In this document: piece after piece, positions 48,687 through 57,406 of the stretch
Numbering within the stretch: the stretch's first letter is position 1
Layout: each line of letters starts with the position of its first letter
Source: Arachis hypogaea
Taxonomy: Eukaryota > Streptophyta > Magnoliopsida > Fabales > Fabaceae
DNA length: 64,000 bases
Assembly: GCF_003086295.3 (NCBI RefSeq)
Contig: NC_092051.1
Coordinates: 12,392,810-12,456,809, forward strand
Reading direction: 5' to 3'
Made by a program: the position numbers and the translations under genes
The notes under the pieces: model-generated
Database searches by the model: none
What the model was told of the DNA's origin: nothing
Seen by the model: the letters and a program-made list of their open reading frames with translations, nothing else

Positions 48687-50637
48687 TAATGCCACATTTA
48701 TTACTATAAAAATAACAGAAAAGTTTATAAATGCTTTCATAGATACTGGAGCAACACAATGCTTTGCTAGTACAAATATAAAACTTGATTGGAAAAAATT
48801 AAAGAAACCTTTAAGAGTTAGAATAGCTGACAAATCAATACATAAAATTGACCAAAAAACAAAGATGGCTGAAATTTTTATTCAAAATTATAGGTTCATT
48901 GTTCCATCTATATATATGTTAGATTCTGGAATGGATTTTATCATAGGAAATAACTTTTTAAAGCTATATCATCCATTCATTCAAGAATTAACATATATAG
49001 TTTTAAAAGCTCCACACGATTCTTCAATAAATCAAAAATCAAGACGTATAAAAATACCAACTACTACTATAGATAAGATCTTAAAATTTAAAATATTTTC
49101 TATATTAGAAACATGTTATTTAAATTTATACTTTCAGATAAATATTCCAAAAAATAATCTTGAAATAAAGATAGAAGAACTTTTGGATGAAATTTGTGCT
49201 GAAAATCCTTTAGATATTAAAAATACAAATAATGAATTAGTAAGCATTAAATTAAAAGATCCTACAAAAGAGATAAATGTTCCAAATAAAATTCCTTATT
49301 CCGCAAGAGATAGAGAAGAGTTCTCATTAGAATGTAGAGATCTTTTGGAAAAAGGAATTATAAGATTAAGTAGAAGTCCTCATGCGGCTCCAGCCTTTTA
49401 TGTCGAAAACAATAATGAAATTAAAAGGGAAAAACGAAGAATGGTTATTAACTATAAGAAGATGAATGAAGCAACTATTGGTGATGCTCATAAACTTCCA
49501 AGAAAAGATTCTATTTTAGAAAAAATCAAAGGAGCAACTTGGTTTTCATCTCTTGATGCAAAATCAGGATATTGGCAACTTCGTTTAGACGAAGAAATAA
49601 AGAAATTAACTGCTTTTACTTGCCCAACAAAAGAATCAACAAGTGTGTTGCTCTATGAATGGAATGTATTACCATTCGGATTAAAACAAGCCCCAGGTAT
49701 TTATCAAAGATTTATGGAAGAAAATCTAAAAGAGTTAAATAAATTTGTTTTAGTGTACATTGATGATATACTAATTTTTACAAAACAGGATAAAGAAGAT
49801 CATCTTCAAAAATTATTAATAGTTTTAGAAAGATGTAAAGAAAAAGGATTAGTTCTTAGCAAAAAGAAAGCAAGAATAGCAAAACAAGAAATAGAGTTTC
49901 TTGGATTAATTCTATCCACTCAAGGAAAGCTAAAACTTCAACCTAATGTTCTAGAAAAGGTAAATTTATTTCCTAATAAAATAGAAGATAGAAAACAATT
50001 ACAAAGATTTTTAGGGTGTATAAATTATATTTCTGATCAAGGATTTTTAAAGAATGTTACAGAATATACTAAAAGCTTATTTCCAAAAATAAGTACTAAA
50101 AAAGAATGGAAATGGGATGAAAAAGATAGTATGCAAATTCAAAGAGTTAAAGAATTATGTGAAAAACTTCCAGAACTTTATATTTTAGAAGAAAACGACT
50201 ACTTAATAGTAGAAACAGATGCTTCAGACATAACCTGGTCAGGATGTCTAAAAGCTAAGAAAGCTATAAAAAGTTTGGAACAAGAAAAAGAATCACTAGA
50301 TTCTAAATATTTCCCAAAGGAATTACTTTGCAGGTATATTTCAGGGACTTTTACTCCAACAGAACAGAGATATACCACTCATGAAAAGGAAACTCTAGCA
50401 GCAATTAAATCTCTTAAGAAATGGAAAATTGATTTACTACCCAGAGAATTTACATTAAGGACAGATTCAAGTTACCTAACAGGTTTCATACGATATAATT
50501 TAAAAGTTGATTATAATCATGGACGATTGGTAAGATGGCAATTATTTTTGTTACAATATCCAATAAAAATTGAATATATTAAGGGTGACAAAAATATAAG
50601 CAAGAACTCGAAAAATGCAAGCATTGTCAGCAAATAA
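48655..50637 (+). CDS. Viral polymerase: protease, reverse transcriptase, RNase H (open)
   Basis: The frame of 660 codons starts at ATG 48655 and overlaps the coat gene by 32 bases. Domains in order: aspartic protease with AFIDTGATQCFAS (about residues 27-39); reverse transcriptase, where the finger motif RRMVINYKKMNEATIGDAH is near residue 265 and the catalytic YIDDILIF near 370; RNase H with ETDASDITWSGCLKA (about residue 525) and LRTDSSYLTGF (about 605). The length is near the family norm. The last ~15 residues look unlike usual C-termini and the downstream gene's frame is open back to 50589, so the end may have been altered. In the virus this protein copies pregenomic RNA to DNA. Being open does not show it is expressed. 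Confidence 0.9.
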   Translation: MSQKQTQRLSNNATFITIKITEKFINAFIDTGATQCFASTNIKLDWKKLKKPLRVRIADKSIHKIDQKTKMAEIFIQNYRFIVPSIYMLDSGMDFIIGNNFLKLYHPFIQELTYIVLKAPHDSSINQKSRRIKIPTTTIDKILKFKIFSILETCYLNLYFQINIPKNNLEIKIEELLDEICAENPLDIKNTNNELVSIKLKDPTKEINVPNKIPYSARDREEFSLECRDLLEKGIIRLSRSPHAAPAFYVENNNEIKREKRRMVINYKKMNEATIGDAHKLPRKDSILEKIKGATWFSSLDAKSGYWQLRLDEEIKKLTAFTCPTKESTSVLLYEWNVLPFGLKQAPGIYQRFMEENLKELNKFVLVYIDDILIFTKQDKEDHLQKLLIVLERCKEKGLVLSKKKARIAKQEIEFLGLILSTQGKLKLQPNVLEKVNLFPNKIEDRKQLQRFLGCINYISDQGFLKNVTEYTKSLFPKISTKKEWKWDEKDSMQIQRVKELCEKLPELYILEENDYLIVETDASDITWSGCLKAKKAIKSLEQEKESLDSKYFPKELLCRYISGTFTPTEQRYTTHEKETLAAIKSLKKWKIDLLPREFTLRTDSSYLTGFIRYNLKVDYNHGRLVRWQLFLLQYPIKIEYIKGDKNISKNSKNASIVSK

Positions 50638-50675
50638 GGACACAGATCCAATCTCTCAAGAAGGCCATTGAAGCA

Positions 50676-51905
50676 ATGAAATCAACACAACGAGCAGAAC
50701 CATCAGAGTTCAGCCAGCTAAGCATGGTGGACAAATCAGGTGAAGAAAAAATTTCAGAAAATAAAACAATTGCTGAAATTATTAAAAAATCCACCCAAGA
50801 TAAAAAATATTATGTAATTTATAATGGCCCCATGAAAGGAGTATACGATGCCTGGGAAAAAGCAGCACCATTCACACATCAATCAAGGATAATTCATAAA
50901 GGAGGGTTTTTAACACTGGAAGAGGCAAAGGAATCCTTTAGGGAATATGAAGTTCTTCATCCAGAGCAAACTCTAAAAAGAGCGGATAAAGCTCTAATTC
51001 AAACCCAGAGAACAGGGATAATAAGAAACATTCCTACAAGGGCTGAAATCAAGGAAAAGAAAAGGGTCTGTAGATCAAATCTCAGAGAAACCCTTAACAT
51101 AGTCCTGAATTGGACTGAAGAAAAAAGGGCAATTTTGGGATATTATCCTATTGCCAAGGAACAGCTAATAAAACTGGTTATATTTCCAGATGCTTCCCCA
51201 TCTGACACCTATCAGTTTTTCCAGTATGGATTAATTGATACAATTTTAATTTTTAATGATCTAAAAATTATTAGTGAGTTTCCTGCAGGATTCGTTGATG
51301 CAGTGAAGAGATTTAAAAATATGATTGACAATGTAAATCCAAGGGATATATCCCTAAAATTTACAAACAGTCAACCTATTTTTAATGAAGAAGAAGAATG
51401 CTTGGTTCCAGCACACCAAGTAATATTCATTTCCGTCTTCCCAGGAAATTTTCAACCAATTGATCAGATTCAAGATTTAACAATTTACAGTCATGAAGGA
51501 AGGCTAGCCAGCACATTAGCAAGGGTCTTTGAAAGAACTCAAAAAATAACGAAGGAATCTCACACAAGGATTAATTATAAAAGTAGAAATACTCTGCTTG
51601 TGTCCAGTAAAAGAAATGAAATTGAAGAAAGAGAGATGAGACTCTTGGTGGAATTTGAATCAGCATTCTACAACTTATCTGGACTTTTAGAAAAGCTCCC
51701 TGAAGGGATAAAGAGGAATCTCTGCTATTTAATAAAAGGCAGAGAAGACCACAAGTACCAGCTATGTGCCTCAGAGATATCTGAAGAAAGCAATAATGAA
51801 ACGGAATCAACTCACATGATGAAGGAAGAAGACAATGCATCTGAGGGTCACATGATAAAAGAGGAAGACAGTGTATCTGAAGCATCTCTCAACATTATTG
51901 CATAG
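50676..51905 (+). CDS. Viral transactivator/viroplasmin (open)
   Basis: This gene of 409 codons follows the polymerase by 38 bp. The N-terminal third has the caulimovirus viroplasmin domain (YYVIYNGPMKGVYDAWEKAA, residues about 46-65, then HKGGFLTLEEAKESFREYE), a fold shared with the RNA/DNA-hybrid-binding domain of RNase H1. The middle contains FPAGFVDAVKRFKNMI, typical of the transactivator family. The C-terminus is acidic with a repeated MMKEEDNASEGHMIKEEDSV. In caulimoviruses this protein forms inclusion bodies and allows reinitiation on polycistronic RNA. The first as-1-like element begins directly after its stop codon. Confidence 0.85.
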   Translation: MKSTQRAEPSEFSQLSMVDKSGEEKISENKTIAEIIKKSTQDKKYYVIYNGPMKGVYDAWEKAAPFTHQSRIIHKGGFLTLEEAKESFREYEVLHPEQTLKRADKALIQTQRTGIIRNIPTRAEIKEKKRVCRSNLRETLNIVLNWTEEKRAILGYYPIAKEQLIKLVIFPDASPSDTYQFFQYGLIDTILIFNDLKIISEFPAGFVDAVKRFKNMIDNVNPRDISLKFTNSQPIFNEEEECLVPAHQVIFISVFPGNFQPIDQIQDLTIYSHEGRLASTLARVFERTQKITKESHTRINYKSRNTLLVSSKRNEIEEREMRLLVEFESAFYNLSGLLEKLPEGIKRNLCYLIKGREDHKYQLCASEISEESNNETESTHMMKEEDNASEGHMIKEEDSVSEASLNIIA

Positions 51906-52298
51906 TGACGTAAGCACTTAGGTCATAGAGCACCAACAATGTAGCTGGTGCAAGAGAACAAACAATGACGTAAGCAATGATGTCATAAGAAGGGTAGGAT
52001 GGGAATTGTCCATCAAACCCAACTATTACAAATAGGTTGCTTAGGCAATTGTAGAAGGCATCAGACAATAGGAAGCAGGAGGCTAAGAGTACTCATATGC
52101 TAGGAGAGCAAGGAGGAAGCTGCCGAGGCGATTCTATAGTCTGAGGAAGAATTCCCTTAAGGAAAAATAGTTCTAAACTCCCCTCTGGAGTTAGTATCTA
52201 CAATCTCCCCTCTGGAGATAAAAACCCCTTATGTAAAATATACTAAATAAAGGAAGTTATTCTCCAGAAAGGTACATCTTCATTCTAGTCTTTCAATT
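51906..52298 (+). promoter_or_regulatory. Viral intergenic region: promoter and poly(A) signal
   Basis: TGACGTAAGC occurs at 51906-51915 and again at 51966-51975, the second followed by AATGATGTCA. This closely resembles the as-1 element of the CaMV 35S promoter (TGACGTAAGG-ATGACG). About 42 bp further is TACAAATAGG (52027-52036), a possible TATA box with one unfavourable base. AATAAA lies at 52246-52251, about 215 bp beyond, matching the usual promoter-to-polyadenylation spacing for terminally redundant pregenomic RNA. A 13-bp direct repeat, CTCCCCTCTGGAG, sits at 52178-52190 and 52205-52217. Activity is unknown. Confidence 0.7.
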
Positions 52299-53216
52299 AT
52301 GAATTATTTAGAAAGTTTAGAATTAACAGAAGAATCTGATTATTATAGATTAACTGCTTTATTAGATAATGAAAAGCAGGCTGTTCTAAAAACAGAATTA
52401 AATCTCAAATCAAATGAAAATTTTAATAAACAAAATCTTTTAAAAGAAGTTTTTAATAGAAAAAATATAATATACTATGGAAAAATTCAACTTGAAGCTC
52501 CTATAAAGATAAAATCTGCCAATGGAGAACTTGAAATAGCTTTGATAAATAATGAAGAATTAAGTAAACAGATTGAGAAAATTAAGGATCAACAAAAAAG
52601 ATCTAAAATTGGATGGATTCATATTAGTACTATACAAGTCTTAATCAAATCTACATATATGAAAAGAATTAATTCACCAATAAGTTTAGCAATCTGTGAC
52701 AAAAGAATTACTGATGATCCAATAGATCAAATAATTGGAATTGTTCATGGAAATTTGGCAAACGTAAATGTTAAATTTAATGCCCATCTTGGATATGCTA
52801 TACCTTTATCAACTGAAAACCTTGGAAGATCTATAAGTTTGGCTTATAAATTTCATAGAAAGAATCTAATGGAACAAGATGATGAACCATTTTCAATTAC
52901 ATATGCAATAAGTTATGCTTTAACAAATAGCCATCATAGTATAATATTTAAAAACAGAGAAAGAATTTATGTCGATGAATTATTTCAGAAAATTGTAAAA
53001 ACAGAAATACCAAAATATAAAGCTATTGAAAACTCAGTTCTATTATTAAAAGAACCATCAGGAAAATTGGTTTCATCAAATTTTCAAATAAGAGAATCTA
53101 AAATTAATAGCCCTTTAAGTTTATCTAAGTTAAAGATTAAAGAAGAAAATTCTGAAATAAAAAAATTAACAAAAAAGGTCGAAAAATTAAATGAAACCCT
53201 AAATACTAAATTATGA
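52299..53216 (+). CDS. Viral movement protein (30K family, open)
   Basis: This gene of 305 codons has the core of caulimovirid movement proteins: an internal ISLAICDKRITDDP stretch with the conserved Asp region, GNLANVNVKFNAHLGYAIPL, and the downstream SITYAISYALTNSHHSI. The C-terminus forms a Lys/Glu-rich coiled coil (from about residue 270). In plant viruses it forms tubules through plasmodesmata for cell-to-cell spread. It starts about 48 bp after the AATAAA signal and overlaps the next ORF by the sequence ATGA (53213-53216). Confidence 0.85.
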   Translation: MNYLESLELTEESDYYRLTALLDNEKQAVLKTELNLKSNENFNKQNLLKEVFNRKNIIYYGKIQLEAPIKIKSANGELEIALINNEELSKQIEKIKDQQKRSKIGWIHISTIQVLIKSTYMKRINSPISLAICDKRITDDPIDQIIGIVHGNLANVNVKFNAHLGYAIPLSTENLGRSISLAYKFHRKNLMEQDDEPFSITYAISYALTNSHHSIIFKNRERIYVDELFQKIVKTEIPKYKAIENSVLLLKEPSGKLVSSNFQIRESKINSPLSLSKLKIKEENSEIKKLTKKVEKLNETLNTKL

Positions 53217-53449
53217 CAATAAATAAAGAAGAAATATATGTAACTTATCAAGATAAGAAACAAGAGCTCTTTGAAAGAGAAAATCGCTTAAATTATTTGC
53301 AGTTTTCTGAAATAAATCAAAGAGCATTTGAAGCTCTAAAAATAATCTATGACAAGTTAAAAAGAGAAGTTGAAGAGCTAGAAAAATTAATAGAATTTCT
53401 AGAAAATAGTGATGAAGCGATGATAGAATTTGCAGAAATTCTAAAATAA
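53213..53449 (+). CDS. Viral small coiled-coil ORF, 78 aa
   Basis: The start overlaps the end of the movement protein gene (ATGA). The product is Glu/Lys-rich and helical, with heptad-like Leu/Ile spacing (LKREVEELEKLIEFLEN). It stands where caulimoviruses keep aphid-transmission or virion-associated genes, but there is no motif that fixes the function. Confidence 0.6.
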   Translation: MTINKEEIYVTYQDKKQELFERENRLNYLQFSEINQRAFEALKIIYDKLKREVEELEKLIEFLENSDEAMIEFAEILK

Positions 53450-53452
53450 ATA

Positions 53453-53644
53453 ATGAAGCATACAAAGATTGAAAGACCAGAAAATAAAATAAAAAGAAAA
53501 AGAGCGAAAAAATTAAAAAGTAAAATAAAGGAGTATAAAAGGGAATTAAATAATCTTCAGATCGAAATTAATGACCTTATAATAAAAAGAATAGAAATAA
53601 GAATAAATATAAACAAGTTGGAGTTAAACTTAAAAAATTTATAA
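53453..53644 (+). CDS. Viral small basic ORF, 63 aa
   Basis: It begins 3 bp after the preceding stop. Very Lys/Arg-rich at the start (NKIKRKRAKKLKSKIKEYKR), then a Leu/Ile heptad pattern. A basic coiled-coil protein of this size could bind nucleic acid; the function is unknown. It ends directly before the ATG of the next ORF. Confidence 0.55.
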   Translation: MKHTKIERPENKIKRKRAKKLKSKIKEYKRELNNLQIEINDLIIKRIEIRININKLELNLKNL

Positions 53645-53872
53645 ATGCCTGGAAAACCATATTATGACTTAAAAGAATTAAAGCTGTTGAAAGAAAAAAT
53701 GGAGAATGAGGTTGAAAAATTAAAAAGATATTTAGAAACAACAGAAAGTGTAGAAATAAAAGAAGTTTTTGAAGATTTGAGAAATTATATTAAAAAAAAA
53801 GACAAACAGATAAAAGATTTTATATACAATAATCCATGCAAAAAAGAATATTATAAACTAAAACAAGATTAA
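53645..53872 (+). CDS. Viral small coiled-coil ORF, 75 aa
   Basis: ATG abuts the preceding stop codon. The first two thirds form a predicted coiled coil (LKLLKEKMENEVEKLKRYL), followed by a basic end (NNPCKKEYYKLKQ). I do not recognise a family. Together with its two neighbours it makes a compact block of small helical ORFs between movement protein and the primer-binding site. Confidence 0.55.
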   Translation: MPGKPYYDLKELKLLKEKMENEVEKLKRYLETTESVEIKEVFEDLRNYIKKKDKQIKDFIYNNPCKKEYYKLKQD

Positions 53873-53992
53873 AAAACTATAAAAATGAAATCAGTAATAG
53901 TAGAAATGGTCAACATTTTTTATGAATTTGCAAATTATTTCAAATCTATACAAATTATAAACTTATTCGAAGTAAAATATGAAGAGTAAAAT

Positions 53993-54010
53993 TGGTATCA
54001 GAGCCAAGTT
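53993..54010 (+). other. Viral primer-binding site (tRNA-iMet)
   Basis: TGGTATCAGAGCCAAGTT matches the complement of the 3' end of plant initiator tRNA-Met at 17 of 18 positions. In caulimovirids minus-strand DNA synthesis starts here and leaves the discontinuity in the genome. It lies about 120 bp after the last small ORF and near the right border of the insert. Confidence 0.9.
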
Positions 54011-56383
54011 AACGATTAAGGGTAACACTTTCTTTTTAAGCAACACTTTTAGTGATACGCTTTTAAATCAATAAACAACCAAATAAAAACAAAAATCTGT
54101 AAATCTGTACACTAGATGGACCCTATAAATAGATAGGATAAGTTTAGATCGATTATTTTTTATATATAAGGTTTTGTTCAGTAAAATAATTTGTTTAAGT
54201 CGTGGTATTTTTACTAGAAATAATATTACGTGATATCTTTTAATATTAACTACTTAATACGAATCTTTATATCGCTGACTCATTTTTAATTTAAAAAAAA
54301 ATTAATAAATTTTATTTTTATTTTGATTTTAAATTATTCGTCAAAAATTTTCATTTCGATCTGTTCCCAATTATCAAGCAAAATTATAAACTAACAAGTT
54401 TATATTCACATAATTATTAGTAATATATTATAATTATTCAAATAAACAATAAATTAAAGTGTATCTTTCTGAAAGAAAATAAAAACTTTAAATAAAAAGA
54501 ACGAAGAAAAAATAAATTCTAATAATAGTAACTTAGCATTCCACGCAATTATAGCTTTCTAATTCTAGCTTCTTTTTATTTCTAATATTCCCAATCTGTC
54601 GTCATTAGCTCCCTAACATTTTTAAATTGTTTTCAACAATCTATTAGCATCCACATATAGGTAATTAAGTTGGTTAAACTTAATACCACAAATTATATAA
54701 AGGTAAGTCAATAGCATTAATTATAAAACAATTATGTGCATAAAGCTCTACTTCTTGCTTCTTTGACAAGACCTAATACATGTCAGGCATACAGAGTATG
54801 AAATAAAGCATAGTCAGTCTACTCCTCAAATTCTATAAAAAGGACTATTCTAATACCATAATATAATATCTTTACTATCAGAATATCATGCTTAAGTTAT
54901 AATATTGCTAATGGTAAAAGTACTATATGTATTCCATATATTACCTATTTGCATATTATAGGAATCTTTAAAATAAACAAAGCTGAAAACTAAAGACATT
55001 ATTACTTATTTATATATCAATTTACTAATTAGTTTTTAACTAAATGTTAGAATTTTCTTAGAATTCTTTAATCCAAAGATCATCCATGTTAAATAATTAA
55101 AAAAGCTAAAAAATACTTGAATATAAAAGCGTACATGAATTCACAAGTATGATTGAAGGAATTTAGTTATTTGATCTTCTTCAACCAAGCTTTCTGTATT
55201 CCTAATAAAGGTGAATCACAACTTTTATGATGGGAAAAAGGCTAAGGAGACAGCTTTGATGTATTAGAAACCAAAACCCTAAATATCTATTTATATTTGA
55301 GTGTGGTACCTATTAAACTTAAAGTCTAAATAAAATAGTATCTTTGGTTTTATTCTTATTTAATTCCAAATCAAAAGTAATAATGACTTATTCAATTTAG
55401 CATTTATGACAATAAACGAGATCACCGTAATATAAGTCATTTAATGTGAAATAACTTAATTTGTAATTATAATTGATATATATATTGTCCATAATTAGAT
55501 TAAAAAATTAAATAGTTTTCTAACAATTTTCCAGTTGTGCTATCCATATATATTTTCTTAACATAATCATATTTTATAAATTTTATGCGCACATTTGAAT
55601 TTTATTTCCTTTATTACTTTAACAATCTAGTCTGTCTTATATATTAGTTATGGAATTACCGCAACTTTTATCACATTACTGTCGCGACGAAACTACGGTA
55701 ATAACTATACTAATATACTCAACGATATAGATCAAATTTGGATGAGAAAATTTAGAAATTACATGTTAAAATGATCTTATGCATGCCTATTTTTAACTGG
55801 TCCAACTTTAATAAACTTTTAATTTTATAAGATCATGATGAGTCAAAGTGAAAACAAAGCTAAATATTTTATTTCTGTAGAAATATCTATATTCATAAAT
55901 TTGTCTAAACCATATGAGCATCCAAATACACACTTCCACTGAAACAATATATCATAAAATGATATCACACCCATATGAATAGTATCACATGAAAGACCTT
56001 AAGTGTTTGTTTCTTACTAACCAAATATGCATGCATTGCTAACTTGCTCACAAGACATTTAAATATTCTGAATTCTTGTTTAACAAAAATTTAAAATATT
56101 AGACTACTAACACATTGTCACAAAATAACTCTACAATACATCGGATATGAATTATCCAAGCGAGGATTGTACAAGTTTTAGTTTTTACTAATGTAAATTT
56201 TTGCTCACCCATGAGAAAATTTCGGTTCACCATGATTATAGCAAGTTTAATTTCTAAATGTTGATAGTCTTTAATGAATAGTCACTTTTTTGTGAAATTC
56301 TATATTGATATATGCAGTTTTTCGATTCGTCTAGTGTATTAATTTCTAAGTTGAATAATTAGAATTTGTTTTTTGGTTCATGG
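54011..56383. other. A+T-rich DNA after the viral copy
   Basis: The first ~60 bp may still be viral leader (see the findings), after which host DNA is assumed. A TATAAATAGA sits at 54123. No coding region is supported. From about 56220 the TTTCGGTTCACC motif that marks the following region appears. Confidence 0.45.
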
Positions 56384-57118
56384 TTGAGAGTTTAGGGTTT
56401 AGGGTTTTAGGGTTTAGGGGTTCAGGGTTCAGTGTACAGGGGTTCAGTGTGTTTCAAACTTTCGGTTCTCCCCGTGTATTAATTTCGGTTCACCGTGTTC
56501 ATGGTTGAGGGTTTAGGGTGCAGGGGTCTAGATTTTAGGGTTCAGGGTTCAGGGTTTTAGGGGTTTAGGATTTACGGTAGGGTTCAGGGTTTAGCATTTA
56601 GGGTTCAGTGTTTAAGGTTTGGGTTCAGAGTTCAGGGTTCGGGTTCAAGGTTTAGGGTTTAGGGTTTAGGTTTTAGGGTATAAGGTTTAGGCTTTAGGTT
56701 TTAGGGTTTTAGGAATTTATGGTTTATGGGTTCAGGGTTCAGTGTTCAGGGTTCTGGTTTTAAGGTTCAGGGTTCTGATAGTAACATTCTTTTAAAATTA
56801 GATCTATGTTATGTTCAGATATGCACTTTTTCGGTTCACCAGGTGTATTAAATTCGGTTCATTGTGTTTTTGCGGTTCTTAATTTTTTGGTAAACACCTT
56901 GATTTCATTCACTGTGAACCTGCAACAAAACAGCAGCAGGCAATTCCAATAGTTATATAACAAGACAAGGAATAATCCATCTTGAATCATTACATACATT
57001 AACATTAGATCTATACATTAATATTAACATTTACATTAATGTTGACATATATACATTCAAAAGAAGCAGTGTCTGCTTTTTTAAACAAGTTAAACAAAAT
57101 ATTGTTAATTAGAACTAG
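56384..57118. repeat. Telomere-like repeat module, copy 1
   Basis: About 56384-56778 is made of degenerate (TTTAGGG)n, with variants TTCAGGG, TTTTAGGG and GTTTAAGG, all in one orientation. It is followed by a unique-looking tail with TTCGGTTCATTGTGTT, CAACAAAACAGCAGCAGGCAATTCC and AACAAGTTAAACAAAATATT. The same order recurs in copy 2. Only a minority of units are perfect TTTAGGG, so this is an old interstitial tract, not an active telomere. Confidence 0.8.
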
Positions 57119-57406
57119 TCAAACTGCACTGGTTTTGAGATTCACTTGATGTTTCTGAATCCTTCGGAACAATTTTTCTTTTTTCAAGAGCCTCTTTTGT
57201 CTTGTTCTTTTTGCCAGCATTATATTGTCAAATTCGGATTCTGATTTTGATTCCGAAAAAGATTCCTCTTTCGAAGAATAAAAACATATATTTTTGTGCG
57301 TTTTGAAGAAGAAGGAATGTTTTTTTACAATGAAGCGCGTGGAAGTCACATTTATTTTAGTGACGTTGGAGGCGGGTAAATTTATTTGGGCTTGGGTCAA
57401 CTTGGA
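57119..57406 (-). other. Spacer with a short coding-like fragment
   Basis: On the minus strand, 57400-57119 is open for 93 codons and includes SSKEESFSESKSESEF, which resembles the Ser/Glu-rich end of an exon of the neighbouring Ulp1-like gene (SSLEEERLSESESES at about 63065-63020). It may be a displaced exon copy. On its own it is not a supported gene. Confidence 0.4.

Larger units (their letters stand above)
46811..54010 (+). mobile_element. Endogenous caulimovirid (pararetrovirus), soymovirus-like
   Basis: About 7.2 kb carry, on one strand, coat protein, polymerase, transactivator/viroplasmin and movement protein as separate genes, plus small coiled-coil ORFs, an intergenic promoter and a tRNA-iMet primer-binding site. 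The coding DNA is distinctly A-rich. Genes touch or overlap by a few bases (ATGA junctions at 47337 and 53213), as in caulimovirids that use relay or reinitiation translation. Separate MP and CP genes plus a TAV limit the match to genera like Caulimovirus, Soymovirus and Rosadnavirus. Small ORFs between MP and the primer-binding site fit Soymovirus best. The genus call is inference; a reverse-transcriptase tree would decide it. Some genes are frameshifted, so this is an old copy, not a working virus. Confidence 0.9.

Noticed and set aside
53993..54010. tRNA gene
   Set aside because: Only the 18 bases complementary to the tRNA-iMet 3' end are present; no cloverleaf can be formed, so it is a primer-binding site.
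46811..54010. LTR retrotransposon instead of a virus
   Set aside because: There are no LTRs or integrase, while a movement protein, a viroplasmin/transactivator and a separate coat gene are present, which defines a caulimovirid.
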